Assembly (NCBI GenBank): GCA_963762525.1
Contig: CAVXKT010000001.1
Span: forward strand, 390,870-454,869
DNA: 64,000 nucleotides
Direction of reading: 5' to 3'
Source: DATFDN01 sp963762525
GTDB lineage: Bacteria > Pseudomonadota > Alphaproteobacteria > Acetobacterales > Acetobacteraceae
The notes under the pieces were generated by a model, which was given only the letters and a program-made list of their open reading frames with translations, had not been told where the DNA came from and ran no database searches. The position numbers and the translations under genes are program-made. Below are positions 48,856 to 57,937 of the stretch, in pieces (position 1 is the stretch's first letter; every line of letters begins with the position of its first letter).

Positions 48856-49283
48856 GGCGCGAACGCTCCGGCGACCTGCACCACGCGCCCGAGCGCGCAA
48901 TCCAGAGCCATGGCAACGCGCTCCGGCGCCGAGGCGGCCTCGGCGCGCACCCGCACCAGCGGCAGGTCGAGTTCGCCGTGACGGCACGGCGTGGGAAGCC
49001 GCTCGGCTTCGTCGCGCAGCTCGACTGCCAGCGCGAGCCGCGCTTCGGCGTGCGGCAGCCGCAGAATGCCAAGTCCGCGCACCTCCAGCAGCCCGGCGAG
49101 AGCGGCCGGCGCCCGGGCGCACCCGCCGGCGACCTCCACCCGGTCGTCGGCGACCAGCGCGAAACCGCGGGCGAGCAGGCGTAGCGCCAGATCCGACTTG
49201 CCGGCACCCGGCGGGCCGAGCAACAGCACCCCGTCGCCATCGCGGGCCACGCACGTTCCGGCCACCAGGATCGCCTGCGCCAT
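48852..49283 (-). CDS. hprK: HPr kinase/phosphorylase, short alphaproteobacterial form
   Basis: A 143-residue HprK that consists only of the C-terminal catalytic domain. Walker A is LLLGPPGAGKSDLALRLL with LVADDRVEV following, and a C-terminal LVRVRAEAASAPERVAMALD segment. It phosphorylates the regulatory Ser of HPr in response to metabolic state. The start is ATG 49283 (MAQAILVAGTCVARDGDG). It is the first gene of the PTS operon, with the divergent dehydratase gene starting 78 bases away, so a bidirectional promoter lies at 49284-49360. Confidence 0.93.
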   Translation of the reverse strand: MAQAILVAGTCVARDGDGVLLLGPPGAGKSDLALRLLARGFALVADDRVEVAGGCARAPAALAGLLEVRGLGILRLPHAEARLALAVELRDEAERLPTPCRHGELDLPLVRVRAEAASAPERVAMALDCALGRVVQVAGAFAP

Positions 49284-49360
49284 GTGGAGCCAATGTGAGC
49301 CGTTGCGGGCAAAAGAGGAAGCGCCTTGCTGACCCCGGGCGCGCGTGGCAGCGTCGGCCG

Positions 49361-50332
49361 ATGTCCGACCGCGCCACCATCGCCGCCGCCGCACGGCGGC
49401 TCGCAACCAGGGTGCGCCATACGCCGGTGGTCCGGCTGGACGGCGCCGAACTCGGGCATCCGGGCGTCGCCGTGGCGCTGAAGCTCGAGTTGCTGCAGCA
49501 CACCGGCAGCTTCAAGCCGCGCGGCGCCTTCAACCGGCTGCTGACCGCCGACGCGGTGCATGGCGTGACCGCCGCCTCGGGCGGCAATCACGGCGCCGCC
49601 GTCGCCTATGCCGCCCATGCTCTCGGGCTGGCGGCGGAGATTTTCGTCCCCACCGGCACGCCGGCGGCGAAACTCGCGCGAATCGGCAGCTACGGCGCGC
49701 GGGTGATCCAGGCGGGCGCCGACTATGCCGAGGCGCTCCTCGCCTGCCGGACGCGCCAGGCGCAAACCGGCAAGCTCGACATTCACGCCTACGACGACCC
49801 CGACGTGATCGCCGGCCAAGGCACGGTGGGACAGGAGTTCGAGGCCGAAGCGCCCGACCTGACCCATATTCTGATCGCGGTCGGCGGCGGCGGGCTGATC
49901 GGCGGGGTCGCCGCCTGGTACGCCGGCGCCGCGACGGTGATCGGGGTCGAGCCCGAGGGCTGCCCGAGCTTGCGCGCCGCACTCGCGACCGGCCATCCGG
50001 TGCCGGTTTCGGTCGGCGGTCTGGCCGCCGACAGCCTGGGCGCGTCCCGGGTCGGGGCGCTCATGTTCTCGATCGCGCGCGCCCACGTCGCGGCCTCGGT
50101 GCTGGTCACCGACGATGCCATCCGCGCCGCGCAACGTCTGCTCTGGGAACGGCTGCGCCTGATCGCCGAACCGGGCGGAGCGACGGCGTTGGCGGCGCTG
50201 CTCTCGGGCGCCTTCAACCCGCCGGCGGGGGCGCGCGTCGGCGTGCTCATCTGCGGCGCCAACACCGATCCGGCCACGGCGGCATCCGATCCGGCAACGG
50301 CGGCATCCAAACCGGCGAAGGGGGCGGCATGA
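49361..50332 (+). CDS. Threonine/serine dehydratase-like PLP enzyme
   Basis: A 323-residue fold-type II PLP enzyme. The Schiff-base Lys is in LQHTGSFKPRGAFNRLL, followed by ASGGNHGAAVAYAAHALG; the phosphate loop is VGGGGLIGGVAAW. EIFVPTGTPAAKLARIGSYGA is typical. It deaminates Ser/Thr to pyruvate or 2-oxobutyrate; some members are racemases. The tail is a DPATAAS repeat (see the tandem repeat entry). The stop overlaps the next start (ATGA). Confidence 0.9.
   Translation: MSDRATIAAAARRLATRVRHTPVVRLDGAELGHPGVAVALKLELLQHTGSFKPRGAFNRLLTADAVHGVTAASGGNHGAAVAYAAHALGLAAEIFVPTGTPAAKLARIGSYGARVIQAGADYAEALLACRTRQAQTGKLDIHAYDDPDVIAGQGTVGQEFEAEAPDLTHILIAVGGGGLIGGVAAWYAGAATVIGVEPEGCPSLRAALATGHPVPVSVGGLAADSLGASRVGALMFSIARAHVAASVLVTDDAIRAAQRLLWERLRLIAEPGGATALAALLSGAFNPPAGARVGVLICGANTDPATAASDPATAASKPAKGAA
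50267..50308 (+). repeat. 21-bp tandem repeat, two copies, in the dehydratase C terminus
   Basis: Two copies of a 21-bp unit beginning GATCCGGC and differing at one base encode DPATAAS twice, followed by a degenerate third copy (KPAKGAA). It extends the enzyme beyond the usual end of its family. Confidence 0.8.
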
Positions 50333-51114
50333 GTCTGGTGCAGCTGGATGTCGATGCGCGCGGGGTGGCAACGGCGACGCTGAACCGGCCCGAACTGGGC
50401 AATGCCTATAATGAGGAGTTGCTGGATGAGCTGATCGCCGGCCTGCGGCGCCTCGCGCCCGATCCGGCGGTGCGCTGCCTGGTGCTGCGCGGCGCCGGCA
50501 AGCATTTCCAGGCCGGCGCCGACATCAACTGGCTGCGTCAAGCGACCGAGTATCCGCCCGAACGCAACCATCGCGCTTCGATGGCGACCACGCGCGCCAT
50601 GCAGCTGCTGAACGAGCTGCCCAAGCCCACCGTCGCCGTGGTGCACGGCGCCTGCTTCGGCGGCGGCTGCGGGATGGTCTGCTGCGTCGATGTGGCGCTG
50701 GCGACGCCGGACAGCGTGTTCGGGCTGACCGAGGTGCGCGTCGGCGTCGCGCCGACGCCGATCTCTACGCACATGGTCGATGCCATGGGGCTGCGCCACA
50801 CCCGCCGCTACGCGCTCACCGGCGAGCGGTTCGACGCCGCCGAGGCGATGCGGATCGGCCTGGTGCACGAGGTAGTTTCGGCCGAGGCGATGGAGGCGAA
50901 GCTCGCCGCGATCGTGGACGCGATCATGCTCGGCGCCCCGGGGGCCATCGCCGCCACCAAGCGATCCTTCCTCGGCGCCAACGGCGTGCTGCTCGACGAG
51001 CGGAGCATGGACCTGCTCGCGCATGAGAGCTGGACGCAGCGCCACTCCGACGAAGCCCGCGAGGGCACGGCGGCATTCCGCGAGAAGCGCCGGCCGGGGT
51101 GGTATCGGGGGTGA
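50329..51114 (+). CDS. Enoyl-CoA hydratase/isomerase family protein
   Basis: A 261-residue crotonase-fold protein. The CoA-binding/oxyanion segments are KHFQAGADINWLRQATE and VHGACFGGGCGMVCCVDVAL; FGLTEVRVGVAPTPISTHMV carries the second catalytic region, where the usual Glu lies in LTEVRVG. It resembles methylglutaconyl-CoA or short-chain enoyl-CoA hydratases. ATG 50329 overlaps the dehydratase stop by four bases. The pair may act in amino-acid or branched-chain degradation; that is inference from the coupling. Confidence 0.9.
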   Translation: MSLVQLDVDARGVATATLNRPELGNAYNEELLDELIAGLRRLAPDPAVRCLVLRGAGKHFQAGADINWLRQATEYPPERNHRASMATTRAMQLLNELPKPTVAVVHGACFGGGCGMVCCVDVALATPDSVFGLTEVRVGVAPTPISTHMVDAMGLRHTRRYALTGERFDAAEAMRIGLVHEVVSAEAMEAKLAAIVDAIMLGAPGAIAATKRSFLGANGVLLDERSMDLLAHESWTQRHSDEAREGTAAFREKRRPGWYRG

Positions 51115-51233
51115 GCCCGACGAGGGTTCAACGAGACCGCGGGTGCTCGGCGGCAGCCTGCGCATCGTCAGTCCGTTTCGGGTGGCGAGCTAGGCTCCGG
51201 AGTCATCGGACGGTGAAACGCATCCGCCGAGCA

Positions 51234-51332
51234 CGTCATCGCGAGCGCCCCTTGGCGGCGTGGCGATCCAGGCGCGGGCAGCACGGGGCGGTGGGCCTGG
51301 ATCGCCACGGCGCTGCGCGCCTCGCGATGACG
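51234..51332. repeat. Palindromic intergenic repeat, CGTCATCGCGAG family, copy F
   Basis: It runs from CGTCATCGCGAGCGCCCC to CGCGCCTCGCGATGACG, with inner arms GGCGATCCAGG and CCTGGATCGCC. It sits in the ~280-base gap between the convergent enoyl-CoA hydratase and CoA-transferase genes; no gene is seen in the rest of the gap. Confidence 0.85.
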
Positions 51333-51392
51333 GTCCCGGGCGACCCGCCTCCCACTGATGCCGGGTACTAGTCCGACCGCGAACCCGGTTAC

Positions 51393-52574
51393 TCACGGGC
51401 GATCCCGACGCCGGCCGATGGCTCCCCGCACCTTCAGCGCTTCGATCTCGGCGGCGGAGAAGCCGCGGGCGCGCAGCGCGCTCTCGGTGTGGGCGCCGAA
51501 TGCCGGCGGGCCGCCGCGCACCGCGCCCGGCGTGCGGCTGAAGCGCGGTGCGGGGCTGGGCTGAACGATGCCGTCGATCGTCTCGAAGCTTTGCCGGGCC
51601 CGGGCGTGCGGGTGGGCGGCGGCCTCGGTGAAGCTGAGCACCGGGGCGAAGCAGACGTCGGTGCCCTCCATGATCGCGCACCACTCGTCGCGGCTGCGCT
51701 GACCGAATCGCTCGGCGAAGAGTTCGCGCGTCGCCGGCCAGTGCGCGCGGTCGAGCTGCGGCGGCATCGTCGCCGGATCGAGTTCCAGCTTCTCCAGCAG
51801 GATGGCGTAGAACTTCGCCTCCATCGCCCCGACGGCGACGAATTTGCCGTCGCTCGTCCGGTAGCAGCGCCAGAACGGCGCGCCGCCGTCGATCATGTTG
51901 TCCTCCCGCTGCTCGGACCAGTGGCCGGTGGCGGCGAGGCCGAAGCAGGCGAGCGCGAGATAGGCCGAGCCTTCGGTCATCGCAACGTCGATCACCTGAC
52001 CGCGGCCGGAGGTGCGCGCCTCGAGAATGGCGGCGAGCAGGCCGACCGCCAGGAACATCGCACCACCGCCCATATCGCCCACCACATGCAGCGGCGGCAC
52101 CGGCCGGTCGCGCGTGCCGATCGCGTGCAGCACGCCGGAAAGCGCGATGTAGTTGATGTCGTGCCCGGCCGCCCCCGCCAGCGGGCCGGTCTGGCCCCAG
52201 CCCGTCATGCGGCCGAACACCAGGCGCGGGTTGCGCGCGAGGCAGATGTCCGGACCCAGCCCCAGCCGCTCCATCACGCCGGGGCGCATGGGATCGATGA
52301 TCGCGTCCGCGCCGTCGAGCAGCCGCAGGAGCGTCGCCACGCCGTCCGGGTGCCTGAGGTCGATCGCGACCGAAGGCCGGCCGCGTCGGCGCACATCCGC
52401 TTCCGGCCCGGCGAACTCGAAGCCGAGACCGGCGGGCTCGGGGCGGTCGATCCGCAGCACGTCGGCGCCGAGATCGGCGAGCAGCGTGCAGCACAGCGGC
52501 GCCGGACCGATGCCGGCAATCTCGATGATCGTGATGCCGACCAGCGGCCCGCGGCGCTCCTTCAGACCATCCAT
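51393..52574 (-). CDS. CaiB/BaiF family CoA-transferase (alpha-methylacyl-CoA racemase-like)
   Basis: A 393-residue class III CoA-transferase family member. VGITIIEIAGIGPAPLCCTL and LGADVLRIDRPEPAG begin the chain; RNPRLVFGRMTGWGQTGPLA and GHDINYIALSGVLHAIG (catalytic His-Asp region) are typical of the racemase subgroup, which epimerises 2-methylacyl-CoA. VIDVAMTEGSAYLAL follows. ATG 52574 (MDGLKERRGPLVG) is chosen because the upstream frame lacks homology. Confidence 0.92.
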   Translation of the reverse strand: MDGLKERRGPLVGITIIEIAGIGPAPLCCTLLADLGADVLRIDRPEPAGLGFEFAGPEADVRRRGRPSVAIDLRHPDGVATLLRLLDGADAIIDPMRPGVMERLGLGPDICLARNPRLVFGRMTGWGQTGPLAGAAGHDINYIALSGVLHAIGTRDRPVPPLHVVGDMGGGAMFLAVGLLAAILEARTSGRGQVIDVAMTEGSAYLALACFGLAATGHWSEQREDNMIDGGAPFWRCYRTSDGKFVAVGAMEAKFYAILLEKLELDPATMPPQLDRAHWPATRELFAERFGQRSRDEWCAIMEGTDVCFAPVLSFTEAAAHPHARARQSFETIDGIVQPSPAPRFSRTPGAVRGGPPAFGAHTESALRARGFSAAEIEALKVRGAIGRRRDRP

Positions 52575-52697
52575 GATTGCTACCTCTTCGACGCGCCGGC
52601 CTTGCACGTGCCGCAGATGCAAATGCGGCGCCGGCGGGGCGGCATTCGTTCCGCAATGCCGCCCCGACGTCTTGCCTCCGGACTCGTCGGCCCGGTG

Positions 52698-54883
52698 TCA
52701 GACCAGGTCGAAGCGGTCGGCGTTCATCACTTTGTTCCACGCCGCCACGAAGTCCCTCACGAACTTGTCCTGCGAATCCGCACAGGCATGGACCTCCGCG
52801 AAGGCGCGCAGCTCCGATTGCGAGCCGAAGATCAGATCGACACGCGTGCCGGTCCATCGCAGTTCTTTGGTCTTGCGATCGCGCCCCTCATACTCGTTAT
52901 CGGAGCCGGCTTGCTGCCATTCCGTGCGCATGTCGAGCAGGTTGACGAAGAAGTCGTTCGTCAGCTGCTCGGGCCGCTTGGTGAAGACGCCGTGCTTGGA
53001 GCCGCCGGCATTGGCGCCCAGGACGCGCAGGCCGCCGACGAGCACCGTCAACTCCGGCCCCGTCAACGTCAGCAACTGCGCCCGGTCCACCAAGGCTTCC
53101 TCCGGCGCCATGAGTTGCGGACCGCTCAGATAGTTGCGGAAACCATCGGCGGCCGGTTCGAGCGCGGCGAAGGATTCCGCGTCGGTCTGCTCCTGCGACG
53201 CATCCATGCGCCCGGGCGTGAAGGGTACCTTCACGTCGGTTCCGGCGTCCTTCGCGGCCTTCTCGATTGCCGCGCAGCCGCCAAGCACGATCAGGTCGGC
53301 GAGCGAGACCTTCTTTCCGCCGGCGGCCGAAGCGTTGAACTCCTCCCGGATCGCTTCGAGCTTCTGCAGCGCTTTCGCCAGCTCGGGCGGATTGTTCACC
53401 TCCCAATCCTTCTGCGGGGCCAGGCGAATCCGCGCACCATTGGCGCCGCCGCGCTTGTCGGAACCGCGGAACGTCGATGCGGACGCCCAAGCGGTCGAGA
53501 CGAGTTGCGACACCGAAAGCCCGGATGCGAGGATCTTGGCCTTCAGGGCGGCGATGTCCTGCTCATCGATCAGCGGATGATCGACGGCCGGAATCGGGTC
53601 CTGCCAGATCAGCGTCTCTTTCGGGACCAGCGGGCCGAGGTAGCGTTCGATCGGCCCCATGTCGCGGTGCGTCAGCTTGAACCACGCGCGGGCGAACGCG
53701 TCCGCGAACTGATCGGGGTTCTCGTGGAAGCGGCGAGAAATCTTTCCGTAAGCCGGGTCGAGCCGCAGCGAGAGGTCCGTCACCAGCATGGTCGGCACCC
53801 GCCGTCTTCGACGGATCGTACGGGTCCGGCATCGTGGCGGGCGCGTCCTTGGCCTGCAACTGCCAGTTGCCGGCCGGGCTCTTCGTCAGCTCCCATTCGT
53901 AACTTGAACAGGTTGTCGAAGTAGTAGTTGCTCCACCTGGTCGGCGTTTGCGACCAAATGACCTCCGGACCGCCGGTGATGGCGTCGGCCCCGAAGCCCG
54001 TGCCATGCTTGCTCCGCCAGCCGAGGCCCTGATCCTCGATGACGGCGCCTTCCGGCTCCGCGCCGACGAACGACGGATCGCCGGCGCCATGGGTCTTGCC
54101 GAAGCTGTGGCCACCGGCAATCAGCGCGACCGTCTCTTCGTCGTTCATCGCCATGCGCGCGAAGGTCTCGCGGATGTCGCGGGCCGCCGCGACCGGATCG
54201 GGCTTGCCGTTCGGCCCTTCCGGATTGACGTAAATGAGGCCCATTTGCACCGCCGCGAACGGCTTCTGCAGCTCACGCTCGCCGCTGTAGCGTTCATCGC
54301 CCAGCCATGTCCCCTCGGGACCCCAGTAAAGCTCTTCGGGCTCCCAGGTATCCACGCGGCCGCCGCCGAAGCCGAAGGTCTTGAAGCCCATGGACTCCAT
54401 GGCGACGTTGCCGGCGAGAACGAACAGGTCGGCCCACGAGATTTTGCGGCCGTATTTCTGCTTGATCGGCCACAGCAGCCGCCGCGCCTTGTCGAGGTTG
54501 GCGTTGTCCGGCCAGCTGTTGAGGGGCGCGAAGCGCTGCTGGCCGCCGCCGGCGCCGCCGCGGCCATCGGCGATGCGGTAGGTGCCCGCGCTGTGCCAGG
54601 CCATGCGGATGAACAGCCCGCCATAATGACCAAAGTCGGCAGGCCACCAGTCCTGCAACTCCGTCATCAAGGCGTGCAGGTCTTTGATCACGGCGTCCAG
54701 ATCGAGGCTTTTGAACGCCTCGGCATAATCGAACGCCTTGCCCATCGGGTTGGACCGCGGCGAATGCTGGTAGAGCATCTGCAGGCTCAAATGGTTCGGC
54801 CACCAGTCACGGTTGGTTCGGCCACCACGTCCGTGCACCACCGGGCACTTGCCCGCACCCTTGTCCTCAGTCATTCCGTCCAT
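52698..54883 (-). CDS. katG: Catalase-peroxidase KatG (two frameshifts)
   Basis: A bifunctional haem enzyme of about 728 residues that removes peroxide. The distal site reads FIRMAWHSAGTYRIADGRGG; the adduct Trp is in RMAWH, Tyr in MGLIYVNPEG and Met in FARMAMNDEET. The proximal His is in LIAGGHSFGKTHGAGD. The frame changes near 53900-53915 (NLFK|YEWELTKSPAGNW) and again near 53790-53810 (PSKTA|MPTMLVTDLSL), so three frames are needed for the full sequence; each join matches the family. The start is ATG 54883 (MDGMTEDKGAGKCPVVHG). It is likely peroxide-induced, but no OxyR site was recognised. Confidence 0.92.
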
Positions 54884-55122
54884 GTTTCTCTCCGACCACG
54901 TTAGCTGGTTCCGTTCGTCCGGCAATTCTTTGAACCTTGCCGGAAACTCTCGCTCCTGTTGATCCGGTTCAGATGACTCCGGCGCAGCGCTGCGCGCGTG
55001 CCGCCTGGAGTGACTGTCGGCATCTATCGGATACGGACATTGCCCTCAAGCAGTCCCATCCCGCCGACCGCCGCCGGCTCGATGCCGTTCACCATCACTC
55101 GATCGTTCCGCCCCCAGGTAAC
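54884..55122. other. Gene-free stretch upstream of katG
   Basis: About 240 bases between katG and the tail fragments described next. It must contain the katG promoter, but no convincing promoter or operator could be picked out. No RNA gene or repeat of the window's families is seen here. Confidence 0.5.
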
Positions 55123-55262
55123 CTATTGATATGATGTGAGAATTGCATCCGTGCGCAGCCAAGTGCCGTCGGCCCGGCGGGTCAAAATCTGCTCGGTTTC
55201 GACCACTGTCGCCGACGATTGCTCGATTTTCGGAATCTCCGGCGAGAGCGGCGTCGGCGGCG
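55123..55262 (-). pseudogene. C-terminal fragment, probably of an NTF2-like protein
   Basis: On the minus strand a frame reads PEIPKIEQSSATVVETEQIL, TRRADGTWLRTDAILTSYQ and then TAG at 55125-55123. The pattern 'TEQILTRRADGTW' resembles the last strands of SnoaL/NTF2-like domains, which often end so. No start or N-terminal part exists upstream, because the GlxA remnant ends four bases away. This is a leftover tail, not a functional gene. Confidence 0.45.
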
Positions 55263-55266
55263 ACCC

Positions 55267-55736
55267 TCAAAAATTGAAACGATCACGGTAGTCTTGCGGC
55301 GTGACCGCAAGCAGGCGCAGGAAGCTGCGGCGCATCCTTTCCGCCGAACCGAAGCCGCAACGCTGCGAGATCCGCTTGACCGGCAAGCGTGTCTCCGACA
55401 GCAGACGGCCAGCCGTTTCCACCCGCAGCCGCTCGATCGCCCGGGGCGGCGTCTGTCCGGTCGGCTCAGCATAGTGCCGGTTGAAACTGCGCTCGCTCAT
55501 GGCCGCGCGAGCGGCCCCGCGGCGAGGGCCAGCCCGGCGGAGGCGGTGACGTCCCCGCCGCCTTGCGACACCACCCTGAGCACATAGGGCCGCGTCCCTC
55601 CCCCGCGGGCGACGAGATCGTTGGCGGAGGCAAATACCTAAATCGGCCCCGTGACATCGAGCAACTGCACCGCGGGGTAGGTGAGCACGTCGATGACACG
55701 CGCGCTGTTTGGCGCGGAACGAGGGGAGTTTGGCAT
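55267..55736 (-). pseudogene. GlxA-family (DJ-1 plus AraC) regulator, internally deleted remnant
   Basis: The N-terminal piece starts at ATG 55736 (MPNSPRSAPNSARVID), runs VLTYPAVQLLDVTGPI, meets an in-frame TAG where a Glu is expected, and continues VFASANDLVARGGG and VVSQGGGDVTASAGLALAAG. It then stops and the sequence jumps, in another frame, to the second half of an AraC DNA-binding domain (MSERSFNRHYAEPTGQTPPR, ISQRCGFGSAERMRRSF, TPQDYRDRF). Roughly half of a normal ~320-residue GlxA protein is missing from the middle, so this is genuine gene decay and not a sequencing slip. The neighbouring DJ-1 gene is divergent, a common arrangement. Confidence 0.8.
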
Positions 55737-55801
55737 TTCCGCCAAACCATGGGCGGATAAGCTCGCCTTGTCCATCGCTCGCCGCCAACCAGGAGATGCA
55801 C

Positions 55802-56518
55802 ATGATCCCGCATGACACCCACTTGCAAATCGGCTCCCTGCTTTTCGAAGGCCTGGATCAGATCGATCTGACGGGACCGTTCGAGGTGCTGTCGCGCATC
55901 CCGAACGCCAGCTACCGCATCTACGGCAAGACCGCCGCGCCGGTTCGCGATCTCAAGGGACTGATGCTCACGCCTGATGCGACTCTGGCGGACGCGCCGC
56001 CGCTGGATGTGCTTCACGTTCCCGGCGGGTTCGGCCAGGAAGCCTTGATGGAAGATGCCGAAGTGCTGGATTGGATCCGCCGGCAGGCGGAAGGCGCGTG
56101 CAGCATCTTCTCGGTGTGCACGGGCGCCCTGCTTTGCGGCGCGGCGGGCCTGCTCAAGGGACGCCGGGCGACGACGCACTGGGCGTCGTTCCACCTGCTG
56201 CCCTTCTTCGGCGCGATCCCCGTCAACGAGCGGGTGGTCGTAGACGGCAGCCGGGTCTTTGCCGCCGGCGTCACCGCCGGAATCGACGGCGCCTTGCGCC
56301 TTGCGGCGGAATTGCGCGGCGACGACGCCGCCCGGGCCATCCAGCTGCATATGGTGTACGCGCCGGAGCCGCCCTTCGACAGCGGCACGCCCGAGACTGC
56401 TCCCGCGGCGATCCTGGCGCAGGCGCGGCAATCGATGCGGGACATCACGGCGCGGCGGGAGCGTACCGCACGGCGCGTGGCCGCCCGCCTCGGGATCGCC
56501 ATCCCCGGTGCCGCGTAA
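55802..56518 (+). CDS. DJ-1/PfpI family protein, isonitrile hydratase-like
   Basis: A 238-residue class I glutamine-amidotransferase-like protein. QIGSLLFEGLDQIDLTGPFE, DVLHVPGGFGQEALM and the nucleophile Cys in FSVCTGALLCGAAGLLKGRR with ATTHWASFHLL match the isonitrile hydratase (InhA) subgroup, which adds water to isonitriles. Other members have no known substrate. ATG 55802 is used; ATG 55796 two codons earlier is also possible. It was probably regulated by the adjacent, now broken, GlxA-type gene. Confidence 0.9.
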   Translation: MIPHDTHLQIGSLLFEGLDQIDLTGPFEVLSRIPNASYRIYGKTAAPVRDLKGLMLTPDATLADAPPLDVLHVPGGFGQEALMEDAEVLDWIRRQAEGACSIFSVCTGALLCGAAGLLKGRRATTHWASFHLLPFFGAIPVNERVVVDGSRVFAAGVTAGIDGALRLAAELRGDDAARAIQLHMVYAPEPPFDSGTPETAPAAILAQARQSMRDITARRERTARRVAARLGIAIPGAA

Positions 56519-56524
56519 TCCTCG

Positions 56525-56729
56525 GTTGGCGAGAAACCGCCCACCACGAGGTGATCGAGTACCGGGATAGCCCGTTGCTGAAGTCTTCCCTGGCAAGGTC
56601 ACGATCACGCCCGACGACCGCAGCAAGGCGGTGGTGAAGCCCACGATGAGCCACTTCTTCTATATGGACGAGAGGGATCCGTCGAAGGTCATCCGCTGGA
56701 TCGGCGCCGTCCGCCCGGCCGGCTTCTGA
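56525..56729 (+). pseudogene. Unidentified C-terminal gene fragment
   Basis: Two pieces in adjacent frames read ETAHHEVIEYRDSP and then AEVFPGKVTITPDDRSKA, VVKPTMSHFFYMDERDPSKV, IRWIGAVRPAGF and TGA. The chain of about 65 residues looks like the end of a real protein, but no start or N-terminal part is present and I do not recognise the family. It lies between the DJ-1 gene and the Dyp peroxidase and is likely another remnant. Confidence 0.5.
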
Positions 56730-56819
56730 CACTCGGCAGGTGCCTCCCGATCCCCGACCCCTATAGCGTGATCGCTCGTCATCCGTCATCATGCAACGAC
56801 TCGAGCAAGTGCGGAGAGG

Positions 56820-57782
56820 GTGGTGCCATCTGCTATTCCGCAGCCGGTCGTCGCGCAGCTCACGCGTGCGGCCGTCTTTCTCGTCGTGACCGTGAACCCC
56901 GAGCCGGAACATCGTGCGGCCGTGCGGGCGGTTTGCGGAGATCTGGGCGGCCTTCTGCGTGCAGTGGGCTTTCGCGACCTTGAAGGCCGCCTGTCATGTG
57001 TCATGGCATTCGGCTCCGACGCCTGGGACCGGCTCTTCGGGCCGCCGCGGCCGAAGGAATTGCATCCGTTCCGCGAGGTTCGCGGTCGTCATCATGCCGT
57101 CTCCACGCCGGGCGACGTCCTCTTCCATGTCCGCGCCAGGCGCATGGACCTGTGTTTCGAGCTGGCGACACAGATCATGACCCGGCTGCGCGGCGCCGTC
57201 TCCACGGTGGACGAAGTGCACGGGTTCACCTATTTCGACGACCGCGACCTGATCGGCTTCGTCGACGGGACGGAGAACCCCGTGGAACAGGCCGCGATCG
57301 ACGCCGCCATCATCGGCGAGGAGGACGCGACGTTCGCCGGCGGGAGCTACGTGATCGTGCAGAAATACCTGCATGACCTGCAGGGATGGAACGCGCTGCC
57401 GGTCGAGGCGCAAGAGAAGATCATCGGTCGAACCAAACTCGCCGACATCGAACTGGACGACGCCGTTAAACCGACCTCGGCACACAACGCCCTGACGACG
57501 ATCGTGGAAGACGGAGAGCAGCTGGAGATCGTGCGCGACAACATGCCGTTCGGAGAGGTGGGAAAGGGGGAATTCGGCACCTGTTTCATCGGCTATGCCC
57601 GGTCTCCGCAGCGGATCGAGCAGATGCTGGTGAACATGTTCGTCGGCCGGCCGCCGGGCAACTACGACCGGCTTCTGGACTTCAGCCGGGCCGTCACCGG
57701 CACGCTGTTTTTCGTCCCATCCGCGACGTTCCTGGAGAACGTTGGGGCGGCCGCATCGCCCACCGGCTCGTCCGCGGACTGA
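56820..57782 (+). CDS. Dyp-type peroxidase
   Basis: A 320-residue cytoplasmic haem peroxidase of the YfeX/DypB-like group. The family GxxDG motif is DLIGFVDGTENP, with the distal Asp. The proximal-His region is AVKPTSAHNALTTIVEDG and the distal Arg region is IVRDNMPFGEVGKGEFG. No Tat signal is present, so it is not an EfeB-type export protein. The start is GTG 56820 (or GTG 56823), preceded by CGGAGAGG. It stands just before an IS110 insertion, of which the left-hand host repeat begins one base after the stop. Confidence 0.93.
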   Translation: MVPSAIPQPVVAQLTRAAVFLVVTVNPEPEHRAAVRAVCGDLGGLLRAVGFRDLEGRLSCVMAFGSDAWDRLFGPPRPKELHPFREVRGRHHAVSTPGDVLFHVRARRMDLCFELATQIMTRLRGAVSTVDEVHGFTYFDDRDLIGFVDGTENPVEQAAIDAAIIGEEDATFAGGSYVIVQKYLHDLQGWNALPVEAQEKIIGRTKLADIELDDAVKPTSAHNALTTIVEDGEQLEIVRDNMPFGEVGKGEFGTCFIGYARSPQRIEQMLVNMFVGRPPGNYDRLLDFSRAVTGTLFFVPSATFLENVGAAASPTGSSAD

Positions 57783-57826
57783 TACCAGCCGCCCGTTGCT
57801 CCGACCGCTTGTCGAGGCACCGTCAT
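57783..57826. repeat. Palindromic repeat, long form, copy G, left part (split by the IS110 element)
   Basis: TACCAGCCGCCCGTTGCTC to GAGGCACCGTCAT matches the left flank and the first bases of copy D (36734 onward) over about 44 bases, then stops abruptly after CGTCAT at 57826. The missing continuation, ATTGCGAGCCGAAGG, is found at 59148. The two parts join to an intact repeat if the DNA between is removed. Confidence 0.85.
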
Positions 57827-57937
57827 CAACTCAGATCGTCGGTCCGGCTGTTGGATTTGTGGACAACGCCCAGCCGCGTTGCCCACAACCCCACAAGCCG
57901 CCACACCGGCAGGAGGCGGTATATTCTTTTTACTGCC

